Shown one piece after another: positions 41,663 through 49,459 of a DNA stretch of 64,000 bases. Below the pieces are notes generated by a model that searched no databases, was not told the origin of the DNA, and worked only from the letters and a program-made list of their open reading frames with translations. Within the stretch, counting starts at the first letter, position 1. Each line of letters starts with the position of its first letter. The stretch comes from Comamonadaceae bacterium (GTDB taxonomy: Bacteria > Pseudomonadota > Gammaproteobacteria > Burkholderiales > Burkholderiaceae_C): contig QZKF01000104.1 of NCBI GenBank assembly GCA_003599455.1, forward strand, positions 1 to 64,000, given 5' to 3'. A program made the translations under genes and the position numbers.

Positions 41663-42588
41663 ACGACCTCTGACCAAAAAACCAGCTTGCCAGTCTGCAC
41701 ACTTCGGCCGGTGTCAAGGTTCCAGTCTTCAAGCGCATCCAATGCTTCGGAGCGACCGTCAACAAGCGCCTCGTCGAGGCCCTTCCACACAGCTAGGACA
41801 TTGGATCGAGCTTTTTCGTAGATGGCCTCGTACTCCATGTGACCCTCTGGCGTTTTCAGTCTCTTGATGAATCTCGGGTCAATGTCCTTCTTGCGCGGAT
41901 AGGCGAGGTTCAACTCCGAGCTAACGTGCCTGGCGAATGGAAACAAGTGATTCGCGTCTGCCATCGCGGACAAGATATCGCGGAAACCACAGTGCCATGC
42001 ACTGGGTAGAGGTGGATTGCTCGCTGGCGTGTCGCCGTAAGCCGCTGTGAGCATTGCTTGCCAAGCGTGCTCGACTGCGGGCTCAATAACATCTTCGTCC
42101 TCCAGGGCATGGCAAGTGGCGATGCCTGAGGACAGGTGTTCTGACAAACCGGTGTCTCCCACATTCATCACCTTAGGGAAGATGAAGGCATCCTGGTGCA
42201 TCTCGCAGCGCCGGTGTTCGCCTTCGTTCCCTTGGTAAGGTCCTACAAGCAGCTCAACCACAGGATGGATGGTCATGTCGGTGGCCATGTGTGCCGCAAA
42301 ACCAAGAAGCCATGCTGTTGCCTTGGCCTTCTGATGCTCGGGCATGTTCGCCACAGTCGCGACACCGGCGCGAAGCAGTGTGGCGTTGCGGTTGTAGTGC
42401 ATGGCATCGGCCCACTGCTTCTGACCACGCTTCAATGTGAGGTAGGGGTAGTCTGGACTGACGGCACCAAGCTCAAGAAATTTCAGATGCAGCCCGAGGC
42501 TCACGAGTGTCTCTTCGCGCAGACCAGCACCTTCCGCGCGTTTTTGGGCGTCGTTTACAACTGAGAGGTGGGCATAGGCGCCTGGCAT
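41659..42588 (-). CDS. Zinc-dependent phospholipase C/D-like protein
   Basis: From the ATG at 42588 (Met-Pro-Gly-Ala-Tyr-Ala-His-Leu) the protein has 309 residues. Its histidine pattern is that of bacterial zinc-dependent phospholipase C: an N-terminal Ala-Tyr-Ala-His, Gly-Phe-Ala-Ala-His-Met-Ala-Thr-Asp, Ile-His-Pro-Val-Val-Glu, and His-Arg-Arg-Cys-Glu-Met-His-Gln-Asp. A longer frame from 42645 is possible. There is no signal peptide. It precedes the lipoprotein gene by an overlap of 4 bases (ATGA-like), and both precede the DUF2235 gene, forming a three-gene lipid-attack unit. Confidence 0.76.
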   Translation of the reverse strand: MPGAYAHLSVVNDAQKRAEGAGLREETLVSLGLHLKFLELGAVSPDYPYLTLKRGQKQWADAMHYNRNATLLRAGVATVANMPEHQKAKATAWLLGFAAHMATDMTIHPVVELLVGPYQGNEGEHRRCEMHQDAFIFPKVMNVGDTGLSEHLSSGIATCHALEDEDVIEPAVEHAWQAMLTAAYGDTPASNPPLPSAWHCGFRDILSAMADANHLFPFARHVSSELNLAYPRKKDIDPRFIKRLKTPEGHMEYEAIYEKARSNVLAVWKGLDEALVDGRSEALDALEDWNLDTGRSVQTGKLVFWSEVV

Positions 42589-42629
42589 CGGTAATTCCAA
42601 TAATGAAGGGTAAAAAAAGGCGGACTTTG

Positions 42630-43124
42630 TTATGTCGGCGACCATCGCTGAAGCCGAGCTTTTACTTCCGCTGCAGGCAATCGGCAGCGTGGATGATTGG
42701 AGATGCGAGTCATGCCTTCGTGCAGCAGCGAGATGCCAACTGCTCCGCTGGCCTCCATCTGATCGAGGATCCACAGCAGTCCATAGACTGTGCATTGCCG
42801 ATTGCTGGCTTCCTTGCGCAATAACATGTCTCCGCTTACCAGCGCATGGTCCGGTCGCCTTGCGCAACTCAGGGCGAAGCAGTCTGGCAGTGAAAGGCCG
42901 GGGCGCAACGTTCGTAGTTGCTGAGCAAACGAGACTTCATCAGGTGCCAACTCAACAACGCCCAAGCCGAGTTGCCTGAGTAGCGGCCCGTTGTCCGATG
43001 CGAGTTCTCGGTCATACAGGAGGTCCGGCACTACCATCGTGAGGCCGCATGAAAACGCGGGCTCCAGGAGCCCTCCTCGCTCCAGGTCGATCAAAACGGA
43101 AGTGTCTGAGACCAGGATGATCAT
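42630..43124 (-). CDS. PIN-domain ribonuclease, probable toxin
   Basis: The 164-residue PIN fold shows its acidic site: Val-Ser-Asp-Thr-Ser-Val-Leu-Ile-Asp-Leu, a central Glu region, Leu-Pro-Asp-Cys-Phe-Ala-Leu and Leu-Val-Ser-Gly-Asp-Met-Leu-Leu-Arg. PIN proteins cut RNA and are commonly toxins. It starts 7 bases after the XRE-ImmA gene and on the same strand, an arrangement in which the upstream protein is the antitoxin. Confidence 0.85.
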   Translation of the reverse strand: MIILVSDTSVLIDLERGGLLEPAFSCGLTMVVPDLLYDRELASDNGPLLRQLGLGVVELAPDEVSFAQQLRTLRPGLSLPDCFALSCARRPDHALVSGDMLLRKEASNRQCTVYGLLWILDQMEASGAVGISLLHEGMTRISNHPRCRLPAAEVKARLQRWSPT

Positions 43125-43130
43125 GATTGA

Positions 43131-44198
43131 CTAGGCTGCCTGCCCCATCAGTCGGCGGTCCAGTTCGCGCACGCTGATGCTCAGCAACTCTGCCGCGCGA
43201 GCCTCCGAGATGGCGCCCTCGGCCACAGCGCGTAGGCACAGTCGCTCCATTCGTTGGGGGACCTCTGCAGGAAGCAGATTTGGCTCGCCTGATGCCTGGC
43301 CATTCCAGCCCATGCCTTTGATCTGAGCCCAGAGCCGTCCATACGCTTGCTTTGGCAGGATGCCGAGCTGAGAGCAGCGCACCACCAGGGAGGCGATGCT
43401 GACCTTGAAAATCTTCTTCAACTCTGCCAGTTCACCGATGGATATTGACGTCCGGTGCTCTCCGAGCAGGCGCAGAACCATGTCCTTGGCCATGAGGAAT
43501 GCGCCCGCAAACCTGTCCGCAGCCTTTTCCTGCTCCGCGTCGCTCAGTCCGCTGAAACGCAAAACCAAGTGCGCAAGTTCGTGTGCGAGCGTGAATCGCT
43601 GACGCTCCCCGTTGTGACTTTGGTTGACAACAATCACCGGCACGTCACCACGCCTGGGGCTCTGCACGAAGGCTTTGGAGCCTGAGACGTTTTCTGGCAG
43701 GTCCAAAGCGATGACTTTCACGCCCTTGTCTTCGAGAAGTTCAGCCATGAACGGAATGGGGTCGATGCCCAGACGCCACAGACTTCGAAGCGCATTGGCC
43801 GCCTGCTCGGCATCCTCAATGCAGTTGATGGCGAACGCCTCGCTTAAGGGCGCGTCCCAAGGTTGATCCACGCCTGGCAGGAGTTCTTCCAACTCAAGGT
43901 ACCGCTCAACCTGGTCGAGAACAGATGCCTCGACGGCGCGTTCTTCCTTGACACCGGCATGGGGCGCCTTTCGAAAGTCGACTCCCGTAAGTTCAATTTC
44001 GCGCTCGCTGAGCAGGTACTCTGGAGAAACCTTCAGGGCCTTGGCCAGCGCCAAGAGGACCGCCGAGCTCGGCATCATTTCATCGCGCTCGTACTTTCCG
44101 ATGGCCTGTGCAGAGACATGCCCCTGAATGGCTGCCTCCAGTTCGCGCAAGGAAAGCCCGAGGGCGTCTCGCGCTCTCTTGAGTCGGTTTCCGATCAT
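43131..44198 (-). CDS. XRE-ImmA/IrrE fusion, probable antitoxin and regulator
   Basis: The 355-residue protein has an N-terminal Cro/C1 helix-turn-helix (Leu-Ser-Leu-Arg-Glu-Leu-Glu, Ser-Ala-Gln-Ala-Ile-Gly-Lys-Tyr-Glu). The zinc peptidase motif His-Glu-Leu-Ala-His is at 206-210, with the third ligand in Ala-Asp-Arg-Phe-Ala-Gly-Ala-Phe-Leu. A C-terminal helix-turn-helix-like tail follows. ImmA-type peptidases relieve repression by cleaving regulators. Immediately downstream lies the PIN toxin gene. Upstream is a strong promoter with an overlapping palindrome. Confidence 0.88.
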   Translation of the reverse strand: MIGNRLKRARDALGLSLRELEAAIQGHVSAQAIGKYERDEMMPSSAVLLALAKALKVSPEYLLSEREIELTGVDFRKAPHAGVKEERAVEASVLDQVERYLELEELLPGVDQPWDAPLSEAFAINCIEDAEQAANALRSLWRLGIDPIPFMAELLEDKGVKVIALDLPENVSGSKAFVQSPRRGDVPVIVVNQSHNGERQRFTLAHELAHLVLRFSGLSDAEQEKAADRFAGAFLMAKDMVLRLLGEHRTSISIGELAELKKIFKVSIASLVVRCSQLGILPKQAYGRLWAQIKGMGWNGQASGEPNLLPAEVPQRMERLCLRAVAEGAISEARAAELLSISVRELDRRLMGQAA

Positions 44199-44225
44199 GA
44201 TTTTCTCCGCGGGGTGGTTTACAGA

Positions 44226-44266
44226 TTGACAGTACAAATTATAGTTTGTAAACTGACATCCGTCAA
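44226..44266. promoter_or_regulatory. Divergent promoters with XRE operator
   Basis: On the minus strand TTGACG (44261-44266) and TATAAT (44238-44243) are spaced exactly 17 bases, a near-consensus promoter for the XRE-ImmA/PIN genes. On the plus strand TTGACA (44226-44231) and TAAACT (44249-44254) can drive the DUF2188 gene. The palindrome TACAAA-N6-TTTGTA (44233-44250) covers both -10 elements, so the XRE protein probably represses both directions. Confidence 0.8.
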
Positions 44267-44285
44267 TCTCAACACACTGGAGTTC

Positions 44286-44522
44286 ATGATGGCCAACCCG
44301 AAAAACGTTCACATAGTGCAGCGCGACAACGGTTGGGGCACGCTGCGCGAAGGCGGACAGCGCGCGACCCAGGTCTTTGATACGCAGGCCCAAGCCATTC
44401 GATCTGGGCGGCAGATGGCGCGACAAGGCCAGGGTGAGTTGGTCATCCATGGGCAGGATGGCCGTATCCGAGCCCGTGACTCGCATGGCAACGATCCCCA
44501 TCCGCCCAAGGACCGCAAATGA
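44286..44522 (+). CDS. DUF2188 domain protein
   Basis: The 78-residue protein is a complete DUF2188 domain: Asn-Val-His-Ile-Val-Gln-Arg-Asp-Asn-Gly-Trp-Gly, Gln-Ala-Ile-Arg-Ser-Gly-Arg-Gln and Gly-Glu-Leu-Val-Ile-His-Gly-Gln-Asp-Gly-Arg-Ile. The function is unknown. It is divergent from the XRE-ImmA/PIN pair and shares its operator region. The TGA overlaps the next ATG. Confidence 0.82.
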   Translation: MMANPKNVHIVQRDNGWGTLREGGQRATQVFDTQAQAIRSGRQMARQGQGELVIHGQDGRIRARDSHGNDPHPPKDRK

Positions 44523-44749
44523 TCCAGATCAACTTCAAACTGCCCAGCACGGCAGAGCTGAAGAAGGCGGCGATGGCAGAGCTTGAAAAGCAGGTCTCCG
44601 TGAAGGCCCGGCATGCAGCCGCTCGACACGGCGGCGTGTCAGTCCGGTTCAGCCGAAAGCCGGACGGAACGATCCGCACAGTTGAGTTTCAGGGGTCTGA
44701 CGCTGCGATACAGGCGGCGAAAGACGCTGTTGCCGATGGATCCAGCTGA
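44519..44749 (+). CDS. Small hypothetical protein
   Basis: The 76-residue protein has a helix rich in Ala, Lys and Glu (residues 12-38) and then a short beta pair (Val-Ser-Val-Arg-Phe-Ser-Arg-Lys-Pro, Arg-Thr-Val-Glu-Phe). I do not recognise a family. Its start overlaps the DUF2188 stop as ATGA, and the third small gene follows 9 bases on. Confidence 0.65.
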   Translation: MIQINFKLPSTAELKKAAMAELEKQVSVKARHAAARHGGVSVRFSRKPDGTIRTVEFQGSDAAIQAAKDAVADGSS

Positions 44750-44758
44750 AAGTCACCC

Positions 44759-45040
44759 ATGAACAACTGGTTCACCGAGGTTTGGATTGTTTTCTGTCTT
44801 TCCACGAAAACTCAACTCGCGCTTGCGTTCGGCGTCGCCTTCTTCCTTGGCATCATGCTCATGGGTGAGATGCTCGTCGGAGGCATCGAGCTACACGGTC
44901 ACCTGAAGCCTTTGACCGATGTTGTCCGCGCCAGCCTTGCACATCGCTATGAGAGCGCAGCTTGGATGGCTCTTGGAAGTTTCTTGCTTCTGGCGACCAA
45001 GACCTATCGAAAAGACCGTCGTCGCGTATTCGGCTACTGA
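44759..45040 (+). CDS. Small membrane protein
   Basis: The 93-residue protein has two hydrophobic segments (about 17-42 and 68-81) and a basic end (Lys-Thr-Tyr-Arg-Lys-Asp-Arg-Arg-Arg). It is predicted to sit in the inner membrane. It is the third gene of the run after DUF2188. The function is unknown, and no family is recognised. Confidence 0.65.
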   Translation: MNNWFTEVWIVFCLSTKTQLALAFGVAFFLGIMLMGEMLVGGIELHGHLKPLTDVVRASLAHRYESAAWMALGSFLLLATKTYRKDRRRVFGY

Positions 45041-45067
45041 ATCCATCTAACAGATCAGGGAGAAAAA

Positions 45068-45187
45068 ATGGCTTGCGCAGCTGAACACGCTGCGTTCAAT
45101 TTCATCGCTGTGACTGCTGCAGTCGCAGAAGTTCAGCACCGTGGATTTCTGAGTGGGACGCAGGGGGTCTGCAGCGAGCCGTGGTGA
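45068..45187 (+). CDS. Very short ORF, probably truncated by the IS91 remnant
   Basis: A strong AGGGAG sits 6 bases before the ATG, and 39 codons follow (Met-Ala-Cys-Ala-Ala-Glu-His-Ala-Ala-Phe-Asn-Phe). The reading frame runs into IS91-like sequence and stops at once. The good ribosome site suggests the 5' end of a fourth gene in the DUF2188 operon, cut off by the insertion. Confidence 0.4.
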   Translation: MACAAEHAAFNFIAVTAAVAEVQHRGFLSGTQGVCSEPW

Positions 45188-45189
45188 GC

Positions 45190-45700
45190 CCGCTCCAGAC
45201 ACACTCAAAGTTGCGAACGCCGAGGTGCTCACGGTGGTCCTCGGTGGTGAGATGTGCGAATGGGCTGCCCGCGTGCGAACGCCTCGACGATGAGCATCAC
45301 AGCGCTGCGTTGAACGCACACGAAGGTCCGGTGGATCTGCTCGGCCGCACCGCACCAACCTTCTCGAGCAGTACGCCTAGTGTCTCGGGCATCAGCAACT
45401 GGCGCGCCTGATCGATGCAATCCCGCCGATTGGTGTTGGGGAGCAGCCCGTAGTGCCGGATGCGGTGGAACCTGCCGGGCAAGACGTGCAGCAGGAAGCG
45501 TCGCATGAACCCCTCGGGCGAGAGCGTCATCGTTTTGTGGCGTGTCTTGCCCTAGGTGCTGTCTTTGTCACGATAGTCCTTCCAGCGGAAAGTCCCCCGC
45601 GTTCGAGGTCCGCCACCAGACGTGAGTTGAAGATCGCCACCCGATGCGTGTAGCGCGAGAGATAGGCCAGCACAGCATGTGACCACTCAAGTCCCAGTTA
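45190..45700 (-). pseudogene. IS91-family transposase, degraded C-terminal part
   Basis: The minus strand encodes Val-Leu-Ala-Tyr-Leu-Ser-Arg-Tyr-Thr-His-Arg-Val-Ala-Ile and, in another frame, Arg-Trp-Lys-Asp-Tyr-Arg, then Phe-Met-Arg-Arg-Phe-Leu-Leu-His-Val-Leu-Pro and Arg-Ile-Arg-His-Tyr-Gly-Leu-Leu. These are conserved IS91/ISCR Y2-transposase segments. A frameshift, an in-frame TAG and another frameshift near the C-terminus break the gene, and its N-terminal half is missing. It is a dead remnant. From 45700 to about 46000 I see no gene. Confidence 0.8.
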
Positions 45701-46009
45701 TGAATGCAATAGTGCGTAATGGGTGGGAATTTGGTGCCCTGATACTTTCAATCAGTCTGGACCAGCGGACGGTAGAAGTTGCAGGAGCAGTCCGAAAGCA
45801 ATCTCTTAAAAGCATGCTGGAAGTAAACCTAAATATTTAAAGTTTGGTCCAAGGCCTTCGCTGCGTCAATCTGCAAATGCCTCGCAATCCCCCATTTGTA
45901 GGATGGACACCGCGCAGCTTTCAGTGATCATTCAATGGGGAATTGGTCAGAGGCTAGAAGCTTGACTGGCACTCCCACTACTGCAGGTCAGCATCAGCAA
46001 AGGCCAGCC

Positions 46010-48328
46010 ATGATTGAGAAAGCCTTCGTGACGAAGCGACGCTCTTCGCGGCTCGATGCAGCGGTGGAGGCGGACGACGGAGCCTTTCTCCTGCGGTCTG
46101 TCGAGAGCGTCGGCGGGAAAGTCAGTTCCGCAACTACGCAAGGAGCTCTTGTCACCGGCAATGCAGCCCACTGGGAGGCACTTGAGAGGCAAGGTTACCG
46201 GGTCAAGCTCCTTCCTGCGACAAATATGCTAGAGGTGGGCTCGCACCGCATCGACACCTCGATTGGCGCAGCACCCCTCCCTTACGCGCTGGAGCTCTCG
46301 CCTGAGGAACTGGCATCTTGGAGGCACCATCTGGTGCAGCTGGTAGCCCCGCCCACGGCCGAATGGACCGACAAACTTCGGGTTGCAGGGGTCGACGTCG
46401 TCGAGCCTGTCGGCCCCTATGGACTGTTTGTGGTGGCTTCCACAGCCGAGGTGATGGCGTTACCGCAGAGCTTCCACTTTGTAATATGGGCCGGACCCTT
46501 CCAACCGGCTTATCGCCTTTCGCACAATGTCGTGCCGCAGCCTGGTGTAACGCACCGTCTAGGCATCGGCGTTTATCCGCCGCGAGACGGAACAGCGGTG
46601 GAGAGTGCGGTGCATGACGCGGGTGGTCTGGTTGTCTGCACTTCAGAGTCTGCGGCGCACCGCGGTCTTTACCACCGACTCGTCGCGGAGTTGTCCGACG
46701 ACGGGCTTTATGCGCTAGCCCACCATCCTTCCGTCCGCTGGATCGAGCCTGCGGCCGATAGACCCGGGTTGGACGGCGAGCGCGAGTGCCAGATCGTGGC
46801 CGGCAATCTCGACGGTGCCGCCGCTCCTGGCACTGCGCCATTGCCGGGCTACGACCGGTGGCTGAGCGAGGTCCGGGTCGACGGTACAGGCATCGTCATT
46901 GCAATCTGCGACTCTGGTGTGGACAGCAATGTCGATGATCAGAATCATGCAGACTTGCGCGGACGACAGGCGGCGTTTATCGACTACACGGCGGGCAACG
47001 TTGTGCAAGACCGGATCGGGCATGGTACGCATGTCGCGGGCATCGCGGTGGGCAACGCCGGCAGCGAGCAGATCGAGCCCGGCCCGTCCAGCTTTCGGTG
47101 GGGGCAGGGTGTCGCCCCGGGCGCGCGCTTCGTCAGTATGAACGCGATCGAGATGACGCCTTGGCCACCGAGTGACCATTCTCAACTGACACGTGACGCT
47201 GTGGGAAATGGCGCACAAATCATCAACAACAGCTGGTTTGACGGTGGCCCTGGATCGGGCTACACATCGAGTGCTCGGCGCTACGACCAGTTGGTGCGCG
47301 ACCCCGATCCGTTGTCGCCCCGGCTCGAATCTCTGGCCATCGTCTTCTCGGCCGGTAACCGGGGGCCAGGCGCCCACAGTATTACCGCACCCAAGGAGAA
47401 CAAAAACACAATCATCGTTGGCAATTCGCTTGGCTTCCGGCCTGCGGTGGGTGATGCCGACGACATTCGCGGCGTCGCGCAGTCGTCGAGCCGAGGCCCG
47501 GCTACGGATGGTCGCCTGCTGCCGACCGTTGTCGCGCCCGGTACCGACGTGGCGTCGGCCCTTTCGCACTTTAGGACCAGCGTCTCGGCCGCGCCGATTA
47601 TCGGGACGGGCGTCGCAGATCCCGCGAACCAAGGCTTGGTCCTGCACCGCTACGTGTACCTCACCGGTACCTCGATGGCAGCCCCGCACGTGGCCGGTGC
47701 CTGTGCTCTGTTGATCCAGTGGTGGCAAGCCCGGCACGGCGTCGCACCCAGCGCCGCGATGATCAAAGCGATCCTCGTCAACACGGCCGAGGATTGTGCC
47801 GGCGGCCGGGACGGAAGGGGCGGTCAGCTAGAGGCGATTCCCAACAACGACCAAGGATGGGGCCGCGTCAACTTGAACAACATTTTCCGGGGTTCGCCCT
47901 TCACCACACGCGGCCCGCGGCTGGTTTTTGACCAGGACGCGCCGTTCACGGAAGGCGGTAGCGAGCGCGTTGTCGTCGTGCGGGCCCACCATGTAGAGCG
48001 ACCGCTGCGCGTGACGCTAGTTTGGACGGACGCTCCCGGTGCGGTCCAGGCCGGAGCGGCGCTAGTTAACGATCTTGATCTCGAGGTCACCGAGGTAGCG
48101 ACCGGCCGAATTTTCAAGGGCAACTGGTTCGCCGGTGGCTTCTCTGTAACGGGCGGCAGTTTCGACAACCTGAACAACGTCGAATGCGTCTACGTGCCGG
48201 ATGCCGATGGCGAGTACGAGGTGCGTGTGATAGCTGCCCATCTGCGCGCCGATGCTCGGCCACCTTACGCAGCGCAGCCGGTCTGGCAGGACTACGCGCT
48301 GGTCATCGACAACGCCGAACAGGTCTGA
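46010..48328 (+). CDS. S8 (subtilisin-like) serine peptidase
   Basis: The 772-residue protein has its catalytic triad intact: Asp301 (Ile-Cys-Asp-Ser-Gly-Val-Asp), His338 (Gly-His-Gly-Thr-His-Val-Ala-Gly) and Ser555 (Gly-Thr-Ser-Met-Ala-Ala-Pro-His). Oxyanion Asn lies in Ile-Ile-Asn-Asn-Ser-Trp. A 290-residue N-terminal region of unknown fold precedes the triad, and about 150 C-terminal residues form a beta domain like that of proprotein convertases. There is no signal peptide, so it may act in the cytoplasm. The ATG follows AAAGG; an in-frame ATG 25 codons upstream is an alternative. It begins a five-gene run on one strand. Confidence 0.88.
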   Translation: MIEKAFVTKRRSSRLDAAVEADDGAFLLRSVESVGGKVSSATTQGALVTGNAAHWEALERQGYRVKLLPATNMLEVGSHRIDTSIGAAPLPYALELSPEELASWRHHLVQLVAPPTAEWTDKLRVAGVDVVEPVGPYGLFVVASTAEVMALPQSFHFVIWAGPFQPAYRLSHNVVPQPGVTHRLGIGVYPPRDGTAVESAVHDAGGLVVCTSESAAHRGLYHRLVAELSDDGLYALAHHPSVRWIEPAADRPGLDGERECQIVAGNLDGAAAPGTAPLPGYDRWLSEVRVDGTGIVIAICDSGVDSNVDDQNHADLRGRQAAFIDYTAGNVVQDRIGHGTHVAGIAVGNAGSEQIEPGPSSFRWGQGVAPGARFVSMNAIEMTPWPPSDHSQLTRDAVGNGAQIINNSWFDGGPGSGYTSSARRYDQLVRDPDPLSPRLESLAIVFSAGNRGPGAHSITAPKENKNTIIVGNSLGFRPAVGDADDIRGVAQSSSRGPATDGRLLPTVVAPGTDVASALSHFRTSVSAAPIIGTGVADPANQGLVLHRYVYLTGTSMAAPHVAGACALLIQWWQARHGVAPSAAMIKAILVNTAEDCAGGRDGRGGQLEAIPNNDQGWGRVNLNNIFRGSPFTTRGPRLVFDQDAPFTEGGSERVVVVRAHHVERPLRVTLVWTDAPGAVQAGAALVNDLDLEVTEVATGRIFKGNWFAGGFSVTGGSFDNLNNVECVYVPDADGEYEVRVIAAHLRADARPPYAAQPVWQDYALVIDNAEQV

Positions 48329-48339
48329 CGGGGAGGGAT

Positions 48340-49422
48340 ATGAGCAGCGATTCAATACTTCACACCGAATTTGTGTACCGCGATCATGTGATGACCCATC
48401 CATTGACGAAAGGTCGTGCCGCTGAGCCACCGCCGGTAGGTGCAGCTGTTGAGGACGGTGGAGTTTCAGCGAGCGTCGTGGCGGTCAACTTGGCCGTCGG
48501 ATTGGCAGCAAAGGCTGCAGAAAGTTTGCTTGACGCCGCTGCTGCCCGTCTGCAGCCCGAAGCGGTGACGCTGGAGGCCACAATCCCGTTAGAGGGTTTT
48601 TATCAAGCCGACGGGCTCATCGCCATCGATCAGGGATGCCTTGCGTTTCATGATGGCACCGATCCTGGCAAATGTGCAGTCATGGCGGTTTTCCAGGTCG
48701 ACGTGTCCCCAGATGCCACCGCGTTCCGCTTTACGGTTCGCCACTGGGCAAGGAAGGAATTCTTGCGACCAACGAAGCAGTTCTTCCAACGTTCGACTGA
48801 GCGTGACTTCGCCATCAAGATCGAGATGCTGGCGCCGGGATCCGATGGGGTAGGGACGCGTTCAGTCTTCTTCGAGCACATCTTCACGTTGGTAGAGCCG
48901 GCGGAGTTGCCAGAGCTCTTCGTGCCGGGCCAGCAGCTTCCCTGGCTCGCCGTGCCGAGGCGCCCGACCCCCATCCCCGGAATGCGTCCTTCGGCGAAGG
49001 TCATGCCGCTCAACTTGCGCGTGACTTTGATCGAGACCACGAAGCCCAACCAGTTCGCGCACTGGCTGCAGGGGTTGGCTGCGGAGAAGAAGGGCGACAT
49101 CACGACCGTGGTCAAAGACGCAGTACGCCAAGCGATCGATCCAGGCTTTGCTGCCATCCAGACTGCCAAGCAGGCCGGCACGGCAGGGACTGCCTACGCG
49201 GCGTACAAGACCTTGTGGGACGACCTCTCAACACATCATGCGGCGCGGCCGAAGCTGTCCAACTCGGCAACCGCCCAGCAGAAGGCTGAGCACGCAGCGT
49301 GGAACGCGACGTTCGATGTCAAGAAACAACTGCTTGAATCCAACCGGATTGTTGCCAAGGTCGGATTCGACGCGGCCGACCTGCCTTGGCCCGGCGATCT
49401 ACCTGAGTTGAAGGTGGATTGA
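48340..49422 (+). CDS. Hypothetical protein between peptidase and peroxidase
   Basis: The 360-residue protein has an Ala/Val-rich segment near residues 40-70, then beta-rich sequence (Phe-Arg-Phe-Thr-Val-Arg-His-Trp, Val-Phe-Phe-Glu-His-Ile-Phe-Thr-Leu) and a helical end. AGGGA precedes the ATG and only 11 bases separate it from the peptidase stop. I do not recognise the family. Its fixed place between a peptidase and a haem peroxidase suggests a joint function. Confidence 0.68.
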   Translation: MSSDSILHTEFVYRDHVMTHPLTKGRAAEPPPVGAAVEDGGVSASVVAVNLAVGLAAKAAESLLDAAAARLQPEAVTLEATIPLEGFYQADGLIAIDQGCLAFHDGTDPGKCAVMAVFQVDVSPDATAFRFTVRHWARKEFLRPTKQFFQRSTERDFAIKIEMLAPGSDGVGTRSVFFEHIFTLVEPAELPELFVPGQQLPWLAVPRRPTPIPGMRPSAKVMPLNLRVTLIETTKPNQFAHWLQGLAAEKKGDITTVVKDAVRQAIDPGFAAIQTAKQAGTAGTAYAAYKTLWDDLSTHHAARPKLSNSATAQQKAEHAAWNATFDVKKQLLESNRIVAKVGFDAADLPWPGDLPELKVD

Positions 49423-49459
49423 GTCAGAAACCTTTAGCTACTTCACGGAGGAACAGATC

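Noticed and set aside
42629..42640. A GGCGGACTTTGTTAT segment similar to the TnsB-type sites, as an internal transposon end
   Set aside because: It is a single weak match without a TGT terminus or neighbouring repeats, within the coding start region of another gene.
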